A stretch of 64,000 nt of DNA from Sphagnum compactum (lineage: Eukaryota; Bryophyta; Sphagnopsida; Sphagnales), in NCBI GenBank assembly GCA_965153455.1, contig OZ234495.1, positions 1,860,001 to 1,924,000 on the forward strand, given 5' to 3'. The position numbers were made by a program, and so were the translations under genes. A model generated the notes under the pieces. That model saw only the letters and a program-made list of their open reading frames with translations. It did not search any database and was not told the DNA's origin. Shown one piece after another: positions 24,480 to 36,909 of the stretch. Position 1 is the stretch's first letter. Each line of letters begins with the position of its first letter.

Positions 24480-27400
24480 TTTGAAATGGAAAAATAATTT
24501 ATCAAAATTGAGTCCAACCAATCCAAACAAGAAATTGATGATCAATCATCACATATTCATTAACAACTTGACACAAACTAAATATCAACTACATGTTTAT
24601 AGGAGATTGTTTTTTAAAATATTTTTAAAAATTCTTCATAAATAGGGAATTAAAGTGGACAAACTTCCACTGCAAGAATTCATGTTCTATGCAATCATTT
24701 CATTACCAACTTGTGGTCCACAACAAATAAAACAATGGTTATGAAACATGTTTTCAACTGTTCATCTTACGCAATAATATTATTAGTCATAATTTTGTGG
24801 GTTTTACAGTAATGAATGAATCATATAACTTATATGATATAAAATTTCCATCTAGCATTTTATGTTCAATATTTGTTAATATTCCAATCTACCAAGTTAT
24901 GTTTAGTGTGACATGGCTGTTTAGCTGGTTTTAAGTATCTCCATGTCTGATTTGTAGTTGTAAAAACAACTATGAAATGATGTGGAACATCATTTTAGGT
25001 GAAGTGGGAAGTAAGGTCTATGATGTTCATTGAATCCAATTGGAAAGTAAATTTTCTAGGAAAATCATGATTGTTGTATTTAAGTGGATACATGCAAGGT
25101 AGTTACTAACTTGGACCAGCAAGTGCAATCTTTGTTAGAATTCTCTAAATTGAACAGAAAAATCTTTGCCAAGTCATGTAAGAGCAGTCAAACTACCTAT
25201 TTGAAGAAGTGTCCTTTGGTGGGACAACAAGGCGGAAGGTTCATTCCAAATACTTATTTTGACCACATGGCCTCCAGAAAAGTGTAGCGAGAATTGAAGA
25301 AAATTAACAAAAGAGGGACAAAATTCATGTCAATGTTTATATCAACTCCTGGAATCCTTGAAACTAATGTATGTTGTCCTAGTGAAAAAGAATAAATTTG
25401 CAACAGCAGCAATTCAAGTTTCTCCTTTTTCACTACACCACCACCATCATCACCCAGGTCCACGAAAATACAAAGCCCACAATAAATTTTAGGTGGTCAC
25501 ATTGGAATTATAATAGTATAATAAAAAAAAGCTTAATAGAAGAGAGCTTAGTCAAAATGTTGAAGATGCTAAAAGATTTTCACTTTGTGACAATTCGATT
25601 ACCCACACTAAAAACACTATGAATAATGGTGTACATTGCTGTAGTGATGTATGTAATCCTTTAGCTTTCACTATTGTTGTAATAATGTACACATTATTTG
25701 AGTCTACAATGGATTGATGCGAGTAGACTTCCTTGGGCAAAAGCATATGTACATATATATATATATATATAGGATTATGTCTAATACGAGTTCAAAAAAA
25801 GGATTGTATAATAATAAAAAGTTTGCAAGACCAACTTTGAGTTTTTATTATTACATTACAATCATAGCATGTTGTTATATGCCTATAATGTTGCATTAAG
25901 AAAATAAAAGTATCTAATAATAGGACATGGATACCATACAAATGACATTTTGAGTCTTTTGAAATAAATATTTTAGTTGTTGTTTTAACTTTAGTTTTTT
26001 TATAAATGAATCAAAAGGAATATATTAAGTGATGCAATTGATTTCAAATTTGTTTCATGAATAAATAATACATATTTCCATGTAATGTTCATTGGATGCA
26101 CTTATTAGATAAGCCATATGCAATTTTTGAAAGTTATAAAAATCCTTTCCTAGGGCTGTAGAGAAAAGGACTTTTTTTGGGTGCTAAATTTGGTTATTTT
26201 TTAATGTGTTAATTGGATTGGAATTTGTAGCCCCAAGTGCTAATCAGTTTTGCATGAAAACATATAAAGTTTTCCATAAAAGCTTATTGAAACATTTTCT
26301 AAGTTTAGATCCAAGTGTTAAAGTTTTGTATCATATCTGTGAGAAGTAATACCCCAATTTGAAATGCACCATATATACAATTTCACACATTGTTCAATCG
26401 CATAAGCAATAATTTTAATTTATGGAATGTCACATTTCCTTGAGTTCAAGTAATTACATTTAATTTTTTTTATAATTTCGTGATGATAATTCATTTGGTA
26501 ATGTCTTTAATTTTCAATGTTAAAAAACTACAGTAATTTTAAATATTTAGTTCAAAAACTCAAATTCAATAATTCAACGTGTTTTCAATATTCAAATTTG
26601 ATGTCTTAATATCATAAGTAAATATTATTTTGTTAGGTTTTTAATTAATTCAAATTGTAAAATAGTTACATTAATTTAGTATATTGGTTTCGAAAAATTT
26701 AACATTATTTTTGAATTGTAAGTGGAATTATGTAGTTTCATAACATTGTGCCAGTTTAATTTTTTTATTTCTTTAATTCTAGTGATGATAATTCATTGAG
26801 GCTAGTTTATGTAGGACAATTTTAAGTTCTATAAGTTGTAAATTGTCATTTGGACAATTCCAAACTTAACCTATTCCTAAATAAATAGGCATGGAAAGAA
26901 GTGGGTTTTTTTTCAATTTTGTGATGTTGCCACATTTGCACAAGAGGATATAGCCAAGTTTGACTACAAGTTATGATAGGGAAGTAACCGATGATATAAA
27001 TTTGGCAACTCCTTTATATTAGGCCAGCATTTCTAGTGAAAAATTTACAATATTTTTCAGTTTTCCCTTTGCACATGTTGCAGGAGGTCTCCTGGAATTC
27101 GCAACAGAGCAAAATTTCTCTATAAAAAAAAACTTTGATGAAAAGATCTCTTTTTAGATATGTGTCTTTTAAAATTTTTTCCTCCCAACACCATATTCAT
27201 GAGAAAATTTTGATTATTTTCTTCACTGATTTGCATCCCCCTTTTTTCCAATTGGAATTGATTTTAGTTGATTTGAAATTCGATTCAATGTATTTGAACA
27301 AGATGCATGCAATGTCATTTGATATTTTCATTTAAATGGAACTTATTCCAACAAAATCAAATCATTTTTTTCATCAATTAATCAATTGATTGTGACAAGT

Positions 27401-30400
27401 AGTGCATAAAAACATGGAGCCCAAATTAGTTACTAGGTTGATTTGATACTCTTTGAGTCAAATAAACTTTTTGCTATTTGTGCAAATGCACTTGGAATTT
27501 TAAATGGTATTTTTTTCATCATTTTATTTAGATTTTTCATTCTTGTATTTTATTTATTTTGGTCAAGTGAGGTTAATATAATAAATCCTCAAATTATCTT
27601 AGTAATGCGAGTGAATGACCTTAGTGATGTAGTCCCAATGATGGCTATAGAGTCTTGACCATTCATAACCAAATGGCACACATGATTACATGGTGAAAAT
27701 TAAAACATAGTCACAAAATGTCTTAATCACGGTTGTTGGGTTTTGGCATAGTGTTTGGAGGTGCTTTCAAATCCCAAACAAATTAGTTATGTTTTTATTC
27801 ATTAATCACTTATCAAACTTCAGTTCTTGATATTCCTCAAAAAAAAGTTGAATTTTTATACATTATATTATAAATCCACCAAATATGAAAATTACAAATG
27901 CAAAGGATATTAATGAAGTCTAAAGAACAAAATTAATAATGTCTTTGTTGTGTGAAGCTCCAATAACTACCTTCATGTAGGAAATGATTGCTATGGGCAA
28001 TTTTGAGATGGGGAAGAATTGGAGAAGGAAGAAGAGAAAACATTGGGAGGAAGACGAAAATGCAAAGAGTAACAAGGAAAATGGGAACATGGCCAAGAAG
28101 AAATTAAAGTTGTTGAGCAAATGAAATGAGACAACACATGAACAAGAATAAACCTCAAATTAATATCAATCTAATTAAGTATACCAAAGGAATGAAAGAT
28201 TGTTCATGGATAGAAATTGGAATGTGACCAGATCAATGAAATAAATCTTTTGAAGACAATTTTAATGCAAGTAACTTCTAAATTGTGTTCATGGATGAAA
28301 TCAGGTACATGAATGGACCATATGACATGGATGAAAATTAATTTCAAGAATGAATGTGAGCACAACAACAAAATCGACAAGATTACAATGAAAAGTATAG
28401 CATGGACATGAAATTAACCAAAGGATGAAATTTCATATGAAATGAAAAAGTTTGTCATTTTTTTGAGGCCAAAGGTGTTATCACTGGCCATGGCACCTAG
28501 ATTACGCAAAACATTGAAAACATGAGATCTAGGTGCTTATGGCAATTTTGTTAGGGAATGTCTCCTCACATGTTCTGAGTTGTATTACCTTCATGACTTG
28601 CAAATATATATTAATGATTTGACATTTATATTGTTATTAGTCTTTTTCAAAACATGCTGCTGTAAATTCCTTTCAGAGTACAATAATGATTGGAGAAGGG
28701 TTGCCATCTTAAATGTTTAAGCTCCTTGACATCCATTTCATGTACAGTTATGTTTAGGAAGCTTTTGATGGATGAATCTTCTCCAATACAATCAACAATT
28801 GGAGTAGTGAAAAGATATTTGTAAGAACTAACCTCCAATCTATAGAAGATTGGCTATCACAAGTATTGCAGAAGTATCTATCTAAGTTGTCCAACTTTTG
28901 TGATTTCTAGAATTTCACATAATTAGGTTGCTGTGGCTATATCCTGATTGAGATGGGATGTGACCAAACCAACCAAATTCTGTGATTTAGATAGTACAAC
29001 CTGTCCAACTTGAATAGTTCAAATTTTCTACAATTGATTCATCTTTCTATTGAGTTTTCCTGAGCTTGGAATCGTGGGTGCTATTTTGATTTATTGATGG
29101 ATGTTGCGTGGAGCTTTTAGGCACTACAGTTTTCCTTTTTGACTTCATCTCTTGTTTTAATTGATTATGTTTGCAAAACCAGCCAATGTTGTAAAAGCTG
29201 TTAGCTAGGAAGGGGCTATTACTTGCAGACTCATACTCCAGTAATCCTGTCAATATGAGTGCAATTTGATCTGCAAAGAGCCAGGTGCAAGATCCCAAAC
29301 TCACATCAAGAGATTTCCTACTGTTTAGTAAAAGGTAGAAATTTGGACCAAATTCTGTTTTCACCTCCATACAGATCTCTGGTGTGCAAGCCTGCCCAAG
29401 GAGACACCAAATGTGTCAAGGTTCAAATGTCAACCCTTAAAAATTCTACCAATAATTCCTAACAATATTGTGTACGAGACTTGGATGATGAAAGGTATGG
29501 GAGAAAATCCTTTCCATCTGATCCAAAAAGCCTGCACTTCTAATACCATATATATATGTACCAAATATGTCACTTGGTTGCCACAACTTTCTCAGCTGAT
29601 GTGCACTTGAGGTTTTCAGCACAGATCCAAACTCAGATGAATCTTGTGTTTATCGCACAAGCACAGTCCTGCAGGCTCACTCCCTTGGGTTCTTGTAAGA
29701 AAGGTGTAAGATGGGTGTAATTACATGCACCCACAAAAAAAAAAAGTTTAGGGTACTGTTGAACTAGTATATGAGATTAGTGGGTGACCAAAACAATGAG
29801 AGGTGTTCAATGTATAAGGAAAAACTGCAGATGCTTTTGCTTCACCAATTTAAGTCTGTTGCACGCATTATGATGAACAGGAAAGGAAAATTATCTTCTC
29901 ACAAAATCCAATTGACACCAAACATATTGAAGAGAGTGAATCATATTGTTTCTCAACAACGTTGTTTGTTGCTAAAATTGATGAAACTGATCTCCATTTT
30001 TCTGGCTTGCAAAAGTGTATGATGTAATTTAGGTCAACCATAAGAGTTGTGAAATGTATCCCTCTCTGGAGCTAGGTTTGATATGATATCCTTAAGATCC
30101 TCTGCTACTAGCTGAGGTGAATATCAGGAACACCAGATATTTACTCGTGCAAGTACTGGCCATCAAGAGATTTCTCAGTTGAGTCAAATACATGGAAGTT
30201 CTCACAAGTCGGGGCTTTTTGCTCCACCAGTACAGGTTTCACATCTGGAAATAAAGGTGTTTAGCTATGTCTCAGGATCATGGAAAAATCTACATCCAGA
30301 AACCTGGGTGGTGCAGATGGGTTCTTGTACTTAGTTAATTCTAAATTTTTGAAAAGTTCAGAATTAATGAAAACAATATTCGGTAGTAATTTTGAAGATG

Positions 30401-32560
30401 CTAATATTTCATTAGTTCTCCCCTTAGGTTGCACTAATATAGAGATTTGCAGTCAAACAAAAAGTGAATGTGGCATCTTACAATGGGTTATAATAAGGCT
30501 ATGAGAATTCATCTCCAGGATTTCACCTCTGGTTGAAACAATGCCCAAAATTAAGATGCCCAACTGCTGAAGTAGCAGACTGTAGTATCCGAGTTTAGAG
30601 TGCAGTATTTACCCAGATTTATTTGAGTTCAGGTGGGAGAGTTCTCTACTGCTTTGCAGTGCATAATTTTTCCTGTGCATTAGATACTCTCAAGTGCCAA
30701 GAGTTTTGTTGGTAAAGAGTGAAAATTACTTGTCTGATTGTTATGTTTCATTGACTTTTTAGGGGTGGCAATGGTCCAAGAAAACTGCTCGATCCTGCCA
30801 TGAATTGAGAGAGAATGTAAGTTTCAGTCAAAAACACACCTGTGTTACAGAATTTGAAGTCATCAATTCAGGCTTCAAAAATAATCTTCAGCTGCATGTT
30901 TTCTGTCTTATATTGTCATTCTTGAATTCTTCTCGCCCTTCACTTTCAGGGTAGGATTGGTCTATAAACATTAGTTCAAACAATCTCATGACCGCTATTT
31001 AAGTCACAGAGAAATTAAGCAATGTTCAATCAGACCAAAGAAAAGATTGAAGCAATGAGTTCTTAGGGGGATTCAGGGGCAAGCCAATCTCAAGTCAGGT
31101 GGGATTTGAGAGCCTAGAAAATACAAAGTACCAACATCATCAGTAATCTTGTTAGAAGCTCACATGAGTCCATCACATACTGGATTAGGCAGAGAGCAGA
31201 GGGTTTTATGTTGTCAAGAGGACCAGCTTTGGAATTTCGAAATTGGGTTCAGACTAGAAGGCCATTGTTGTGCTGGATGTAATGCTCAGCTTGGGCACAG
31301 ATCTCTGCATTGATGCTGCAAGGACAATCACAATGAAACAACTGGATCCCATATATTCCTGACTCTTTCACAACTGTCTACAGGTCCCATTCCTGACTCT
31401 CTTCTGCCCTCACTGAAAGAATCTTTGAGCAGATTTGCATCTCTGCTATTGACGCTGCCCCTTGAAACCCTTGCAAATTGTCCAATGTGAACCATCTTCA
31501 TTGCCGTCTCCAGTTTGCTTCATCTGTTTGCTCTGTAGCACTAGGGTTCACGATTTTTCACTTTGTACTGGTTAATGAGGAATTACGTCATATGGAAAGC
31601 TGTAAATTAAGCATCCAGTTCAGTTTCGATCTGCTTAACATTGAGTCAATTTTCCTTTGGTGCAGAGGTCGATTTTCTTGAACTTTTGACACAGTAGCTC
31701 TAAAATTTGGAGAATTAATTTTCACCAAACATCAGTCGAAGGTATGGTACTAGTCAGGGTGCACAGGGACGATAGACTCATGAGGGTCCACAGAGGGATG
31801 GGCAAATTCATGAGGATCCAAAAAGATTTGAACCAAGAATTCGCGCGAGCTCAGAGAAAAACTTGGGAGTTGTGATTCTTGAAGGAAAAAGTTTTGCTTT
31901 GCTCTGTTCTTTCTACATATTAGTTCCATGCATGAGCAGTCAGTGTACCATGGATAAAACTGGTCACAATCAGGTCCACAATGGCTGTAAAAATCACACA
32001 CACAGAAAGAAGCTTTGGACGGCTAGCGTTGTTGAAACTGGAATTCTATGTGAGTTCTGAACCTCTTGAGCTTTGATTTCAGACAGAAAGAACTTTCATA
32101 CTTAGAGCAGCTCTCGGGGCAACAGCACTTACACTCAAACAAATACACATGAAGTTCACAAAGAAGCCATCATGGTTCAAACACATGAGATGCAACATAG
32201 AGCGTGACAGTAAAAAATTCAGGCAAAACTGCAGTCCGTTCTTTGGAGTCCGTAAATGCTGCTGCATCATCGAATCTTTGGGTCAATATTACCCCAACCA
32301 AAAGATTGTTGTTTAGCCTGCATGCATGTCTCCATTGGGGAAAATTTCCTACATGAAAATTGCACGTCCAAACATCTCGATCTAGACTGATGGAATTCAA
32401 CTCCGCATGAAAGTACCGGTTCCTCTTCCTACTCATGTCATCTGTGTCGAGATCTTGCATTACAAAGCTAGGAACCCCAAGAAAGAAATACCAGAGCTTA
32501 AGAAGATTCTTGCCCAGGTTCTGCTGGGTTCAGCCAGGTCCCTCAGTATTGAATGTCTCA
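24480..32560. other. Gene-free AT-rich stretch
   Basis: Nothing recognisable was seen over about 8 kb. The longest ATG frame is 107 codons at 29047-29370 (minus, starting MEVKTEFGPNFYLLL), without a domain I know. Others at 29771-30022 and 30280-30504 (plus) and 32170-32460 (minus) are equally uninformative. 25750-25772 is a short (AT)n run. 26460-26720 is very AT-rich with repeated TTCAAA words. From about 29.6 kb on, base composition is more balanced, so an untranslated or spliced gene cannot be excluded. Confidence 0.5.
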
Positions 32561-32578
32561 TATCAGCCGTTGAAGGAA

Positions 32579-32599
32579 GGCAGGCAGGCAGGCAGGCAG
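32579..32599. repeat. (GGCA)5 microsatellite
   Basis: A run of GGCA about 95-115 bp beyond the stop codon of glutaredoxin 2, probably in its 3' untranslated region. Confidence 0.85.
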
Positions 32600-32692
32600 T
32601 ACTGGAGTAGCTGCTGCTGCTCTTGTAGACGTGTTCCATAGGAAGCGGAGAGGAGAAAGAAGCAAGGGTGGGGACTGTCACCTCTGACCGGT

Positions 32693-33109
32693 CTACAACC
32701 ACAATGCTCCCGCTTCCTTCAATTGCGGGACAAGGGTACCGCTGATGTGGGCGGCCATGACGCGGTCCAGACCTCCCAACAGTTTTCCTCCAACAAACAC
32801 GGCTGGCACCGCCTGTGACTCGGCCGGCCCCACAAGCCGCAACAGCGCCTTCTCCAGGTCACTGCCTCCGCTTTGCTCGTCAAGTTCGTACACCGTCGGA
32901 CCCACGCCCAGGCTGCAGAAGAGACGTTTCACCACGTGACACATGCAACACCCGCTCTGACTGAACACCACCACCGCATTCTCCGCTGCTAGTCTCTCTA
33001 CCTTCTCCATTGCCATCGCTGTCCGATCCCCTCCTTCCTTGCGAGTACTGTCGAAATCTTTCTTGCCACCCGGCTGTAACTTGTGATATGACTGCGTCTG
33101 AGTTTGCAT
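32693..33109 (-). CDS. CC-type glutaredoxin 2 (ROXY-like)
   Basis: Single-exon glutaredoxin of 138 residues with a 33-residue extension before the core. The active site Cys-Cys-Met-Cys is at 54-57 within FSQSG...HVVKRL, the VPAVFVGGK loop at 101-109, GGLDRVM at 112-118, and the chain ends in [13 protein letters not shown]. It is closest to glutaredoxin 3 (VKRLFCSLGVGPTVYELDE shared exactly) and slightly further from glutaredoxin 1. The frame extends six codons further to a GTG; the first ATG is at 33109 and is used here. The extension contains GGKKDFDSTRK, which has a counterpart upstream of glutaredoxin 3. It ends at TAG. Presumed role as for glutaredoxin 1: nuclear redox partner or repressor with TGA factors. 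Confidence 0.95.
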   Translation of the reverse strand: MQTQTQSYHKLQPGGKKDFDSTRKEGGDRTAMAMEKVERLAAENAVVVFSQSGCCMCHVVKRLFCSLGVGPTVYELDEQSGGSDLEKALLRLVGPAESQAVPAVFVGGKLLGGLDRVMAAHISGTLVPQLKEAGALWL

Positions 33110-33541
33110 GTTGCCGCCCCTCTCCACTTGGGAAACCTGGATTTTCGAAAAGAAGTAGTTCTTCAGATCTGGTCAATAGCTTCTTGGCACCACAGCAGCA
33201 AATGGTGAACCTTAAACCAGGCTGATGAAACACTGATTTCCAAGTTCTCCAACAGTCTTCTAAAACCCCGAAATCAGTCAAAATCAGCTTAACTGGTTTA
33301 TCAGCCAAGATTTAAATGAGCCTGCCATGAAGCCATCAATCACGACATCAGCATTGACATCTGTTGACAGTGGGTATTCAGATATTCACAACTCCCAGGA
33401 GCTAAACCCACGAGAACATATGACTGATCTGAATGCATCCTGAGACTTACAGGAGGGAACATGCAAGAGCGTGCTCTATGTAGTAGTATTACTCCCGTGA
33501 AAGGAAATCTTTCACGGGAGTCTCCTAAACAAAGCGAGTGT

Positions 33542-33567
33542 AGAGAGAGAGAGAGAGAGAGAGAGAA
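33542..33567. repeat. (AG)n microsatellite upstream of glutaredoxin 2
   Basis: About 25 bases of AG, which is CT on the gene's strand, about 435 bp before its ATG. 33950-34025 is also CT-rich on the plus strand. Confidence 0.85.
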
Positions 33568-34319
33568 ACCTCAGAAAACTGAATACAGTGTGCGTGGGGG
33601 ATTTGAAGAGTTTGTATATGCACCTTTTAGTCAAGTCACGATATGCAGCAGCAATACTTGATTGACATGGCAGGATTAACGGGATCGGCCCCGGCGTCAC
33701 AACTGATTCATCTCCCAATGCAGCAGGCAGCAGCAGCTGCGCAAAGAAGTCTCGTAAATTCGCTGAGGCGCAATATTCAATACTACGTGCACTGCAAATC
33801 CAACAAAGTTGAACATGAACACCGCTGCTAAAAGTGTCCTTCTCAAACCCTAATTGGGCATCCCTAGCTGGCTGAGACCTGAGTCGAACAACCTTCCGTC
33901 CAAACAAACCATGAATGAATTCAAACCTCTTTTAAAATTGTCTTTCTTTTCTATCTCCGGCTCTCTCTATTCCTTTACATCTGGAAGTCTCTTTTTCTCA
34001 CACTGAAAGTTTCTTGCTCTCACTCTCATCAGCAACAGAATTTCTTAAAAATTCAAAGACTCAGTGCTGATCTTCAAGTGAACTACGAAGTGGAAATTTT
34101 TTTTTTCCAAGTTCCCAAGTAAAACAGACTGAAGTCTAAGAGAGGCGCAAACGCCGCAAGCAACAGCAGACGAAAAAGAAAGCGAGTCAGAAGGAGGATC
34201 TGGCACACGTGACAGGCGGCGCTTCCTTCGACAGCACATCCGCAGCCAGCAGCACATAGTTAGGTGGTAGCTACTACTATTGTTGTTGCTTGCTTTTGCT
34301 GCTGCCACCCATGATGCCA

Positions 34320-34560
34320 CCCACACCACCCAGTAGCCTTTTTTTTTGCTGCCTATATATAGGTAGCCAAAATGCTATATTAAAAACATTAAAAGTGCAA
34401 AAGTCATTTTCGTTTTGAGGTTTACACTAGCCAGAATTCGACCAAAATTTAAGAAAAACGCCAGATTTCTGCACATGGTTGAATTAGGTAGCCAAAAAAC
34501 AGAGAACGATTTTTTTAACTACTTCAATATTTAGCTTGTGGTAGCAAAACACTGCCACCC
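34320..34560 (+). repeat. Dispersed short repeat family R3, copy 1
   Basis: It shares CCTTTTTTTTTGCTG, CTATAT..AGC, AAAAGTGC(A/T)AAA, CACATGGTT and GTAGCCAAAAA in order with 35295-35580. No coding capacity; MITE-sized. Confidence 0.65.
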
Positions 34561-34724
34561 ACCCAGTGCCCACGTCTTGGTTCTTTCTTTCCTACCTATT
34601 TACTGCCCGGCGTGTGTCGCACCCGTGTGTGCTTCTTCCGGCCCGTCCCGCTTCTTCATCAATGATAATAAAACCATCCCTTCCACTTCTCCACCTCCTC
34701 TTCCACTAACTTGGAAGCAACCCC

Positions 34725-34756
34725 CCTTCCCTCCCTCCCTCCCTCCCTCCCTCCCT
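34725..34756. repeat. (CCCT)n microsatellite
   Basis: Seven to eight CCCT units, then CTACCTACGTACC. Confidence 0.85.
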
Positions 34757-35094
34757 ACCTACGTACCTCTCTACACCACTACCACCACCACTCCCCTGCA
34801 AGACGATCTTGTGTCCTTTGCCTCTTTCTACTAGACCTATACGTCCCTTTCATCACCATCCCAATGTACATGTCACGTACTTAATGACGCTTCTGCGCCA
34901 CATCTCCTGTCTCCCTGTCCTTCTACTAGGTAGGTAGGTCCTACTCAGGATTTACACTACAAAAACACGTTTTCTTTTTTTAAAATTTCCAGATTTTTTA
35001 TTCGAAAAATGATAGAAAATTTGCCAGGAGAAAAACACAGTATGACAGCTTTTTTGTTATTGGTGAAATTTCGCCAAAACTAGGACTTACATTT

Positions 35095-35295
35095 TAAAAT
35101 TCATAAATTAAGTGATTTTGAAGGTTTTCTATCACCTGAAAGGAAGGGGGAAAAAAGTAGTAAAAATCGCCAAAGTTCTATATTGGTTTTCAAGAAGGAT
35201 GATTAAAGTTTTTGTATTTCATTATTTGGTTTGTAGCCGGATTTGGCTAAATCTTCCTACAAACAATCACCACTTTTTCTACATCTGCCCATGGA
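35095..35295 (+). repeat. Dispersed short repeat family R3, copy 2
   Basis: The right half, TTTGTAGCCGGATTTGGCTA then AATCTTCCTAC and CCACTTTTTCTACATC, matches the other R3 copies. It matches 60570-60740 on the opposite strand. Confidence 0.6.
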
Positions 35296-35580
35296 ATCTC
35301 AGCCTTTTTTTTTGCTGGCTATACATAGCTAAAAAGCTATATGTTTTTTAAAAAGTGCTAAAATCAAGTGTTTTTTGAAATTTTCAATAGCCATAATTTG
35401 ATCAAAATTTAATTAAATGATCCATATTTTTACACATGGTTCAAGCAGGTAGCCAAAAATATAGAATGAAGTCTAAATTTTTTTGTTTCATATCTAGATT
35501 GCAGCCAAAATTTAGCTTAATCTTCCTGTGGATCATCCCCACTTGGGTACATCACAAAATTGACCCCCCCAAAAAATGAA
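35295..35580 (+). repeat. Dispersed short repeat family R3, copy 3
   Basis: Closely parallel to copy 1 at 34320-34560 and lying directly after copy 2. It ends in GCAGCCAAAATTTAGCTTAA and ATCTTCCTGTGGATCATC, the R3 right end. Confidence 0.65.
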
Positions 35581-35736
35581 AAAAACACTGCCATGGATGG
35601 ATGATAGCCACTTTTAGCTACGAACAAAAATTCCTAAAAAACACACTGCAGTGTAACCTAATAGGTAGGCACTGGGCAGACCCTGTGTAGCTACACTTGT
35701 CGTTATACATACCGAATAATGATTCGAATGCGGCGC

Positions 35737-35744
35737 TGACGTCA
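35737..35744. promoter_or_regulatory. TGACGTCA palindrome (bZIP site)
   Basis: A perfect TGACGTCA, flanked by GGCGC on the left and GCGCC on the right, so it sits in a small hairpin-like setting. It is a consensus site for TGA and other bZIP factors. It lies 2.6 kb upstream of glutaredoxin 2, too far for a confident assignment, but near a GC-rich segment that could be another promoter. Confidence 0.35.
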
Positions 35745-36679
35745 ATATAGCGCCAGGAAGTGGCGTGGTGCGCGAGTAAATTTCTCAGGCAAAGCCTGAC
35801 AGGACAGAGAGCCTCCGATCCCACCCCCCTCTCCTCCTCTCTCTTCCCTCCCTTCTCGCCCCCCCCCCCCCTTCATGCACCGAACACACCCAACAGAAAG
35901 TCAAGAAGAGACTGATCACTAATAACAGTCGTACACCACCCACCCATCAACCTGGTCAGGACTGAGGACGCTCTCATCACAAGAAGTTTACAACAGCCCC
36001 GCGCGCGCCCCCTTTCCAAATCCCCATACTCTTTTCTCTTCTCATGCAATCTATTTCTGATCCGCTCGCATTCATTACTGGCTGATGTTAGCATCCATGA
36101 TCTTCTTCAGATTTTGCATCGCTTAAATCTTGTTTAAGTAGTCCGTAATCCAGTAATTTAATTTTTGGACTCTCCAATGTTCAGGACGTATTAGTACATA
36201 CCTTGGCAGCTTATGTTATTATATTGTAAAAAATGTTGCCATTTTGAAAGAATAGTATTTTTTTCAACTAACAACATTTTGTGCAGGAAAATATTTTAAT
36301 TATTCAGGAATATTCAATTTTCAACAGGGAATCTGCAAATTTAGTTAATTATTAGACACACATGTATTGATGTTGCCCCTGTATTTCATGGATTTCAATT
36401 TTATTTAAATTTCTAGATTCTTGTAATAAATTGATGAGCCGTCCCACACCTCCATCCCCCAACTTTCCTTTGATTACACTTCCAATGGGGCCTTCGATCT
36501 CTGCTGCTACGTTGGCTGTCTAGTTGTTTTGTTTATTTTTTGGGGGCACTTTTGTAATGTAGGCCGAGGACGAGTTGTGATCATACATCATAAAAATTAG
36601 CCAACGTTGGCTAAAAACAAAATCTGAAAATGAAAAGCATTGAGAGCATCCTTCTATGTTGTTTGCCCACCTATTGAAA

Positions 36680-36909
36680 CCAGTGTTGGGTGGGTACCCA
36701 CTTTGGTGGGTCACAACTGCTGGTTCTGGTTCTTGTTAATAAGAACTAAACTATAGCAGAATCGGTTCTAATTTTTAGAATCAAAATTGGAACAGAAATC
36801 AGATTTTGTTCTAAAGAACCAGACCCAAAACCAAGTTCATGCTTCTAATGGATTTTTCAGAAGTAGAACCTGAGGTTCTTCATAAAAGTAAAGAACCATG
36901 CAACACTGG
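36680..36909. mobile_element. Small hAT-like element (MITE), 230 bp
   Basis: The ends are CCAGTGTTG (36680-36688) and CAACACTGG (36901-36909), exact inverted repeats of 9 bp with a CAGTG-type start seen in hAT elements. The interior repeats GGTTCT and AGAACC many times in both orientations. A related, diverged copy begins CCAGTGTTGTCCGG at 57517 in opposite orientation. No 8 bp target duplication is visible, so the superfamily call is tentative. Confidence 0.55.

Larger units (their letters stand above)
33130..36670. other. Upstream flank of glutaredoxin 2, CT-rich and repeat-bearing
   Basis: No protein was recognised. The stretch is richer in GC and pyrimidine tracts than most of the window: (CCCT)n at 34725-34756, a C-rich run at 35820-35872 and TGACGTCA at 35737-35744. 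Small frames such as 35873-36094 (minus, ATG) and 34538-34834 (plus, GTG) are low-complexity. It holds three copies of family R3. Confidence 0.5.

Noticed and set aside
29047-29370. 107-codon ATG frame as a gene
   Set aside because: No recognised domain, no neighbouring coding signal and ordinary intergenic composition; left as unsupported.
32880-33308. 142-codon minus-strand frame overlapping glutaredoxin 2
   Set aside because: It starts at TTG, is in another frame through the glutaredoxin core, and its tail is the Gly/Ser/Arg-rich shadow of that core.
34538-34834. Pro/Thr-rich frame of 98 codons
   Set aside because: GTG start, and much of it is translation of the CCCT and ACC simple repeats.
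34957-34970. CACTACAAAAACACG as a CACTA transposon end
   Set aside because: No partner end with a TTA duplication was found, and the word lies within other repeats.
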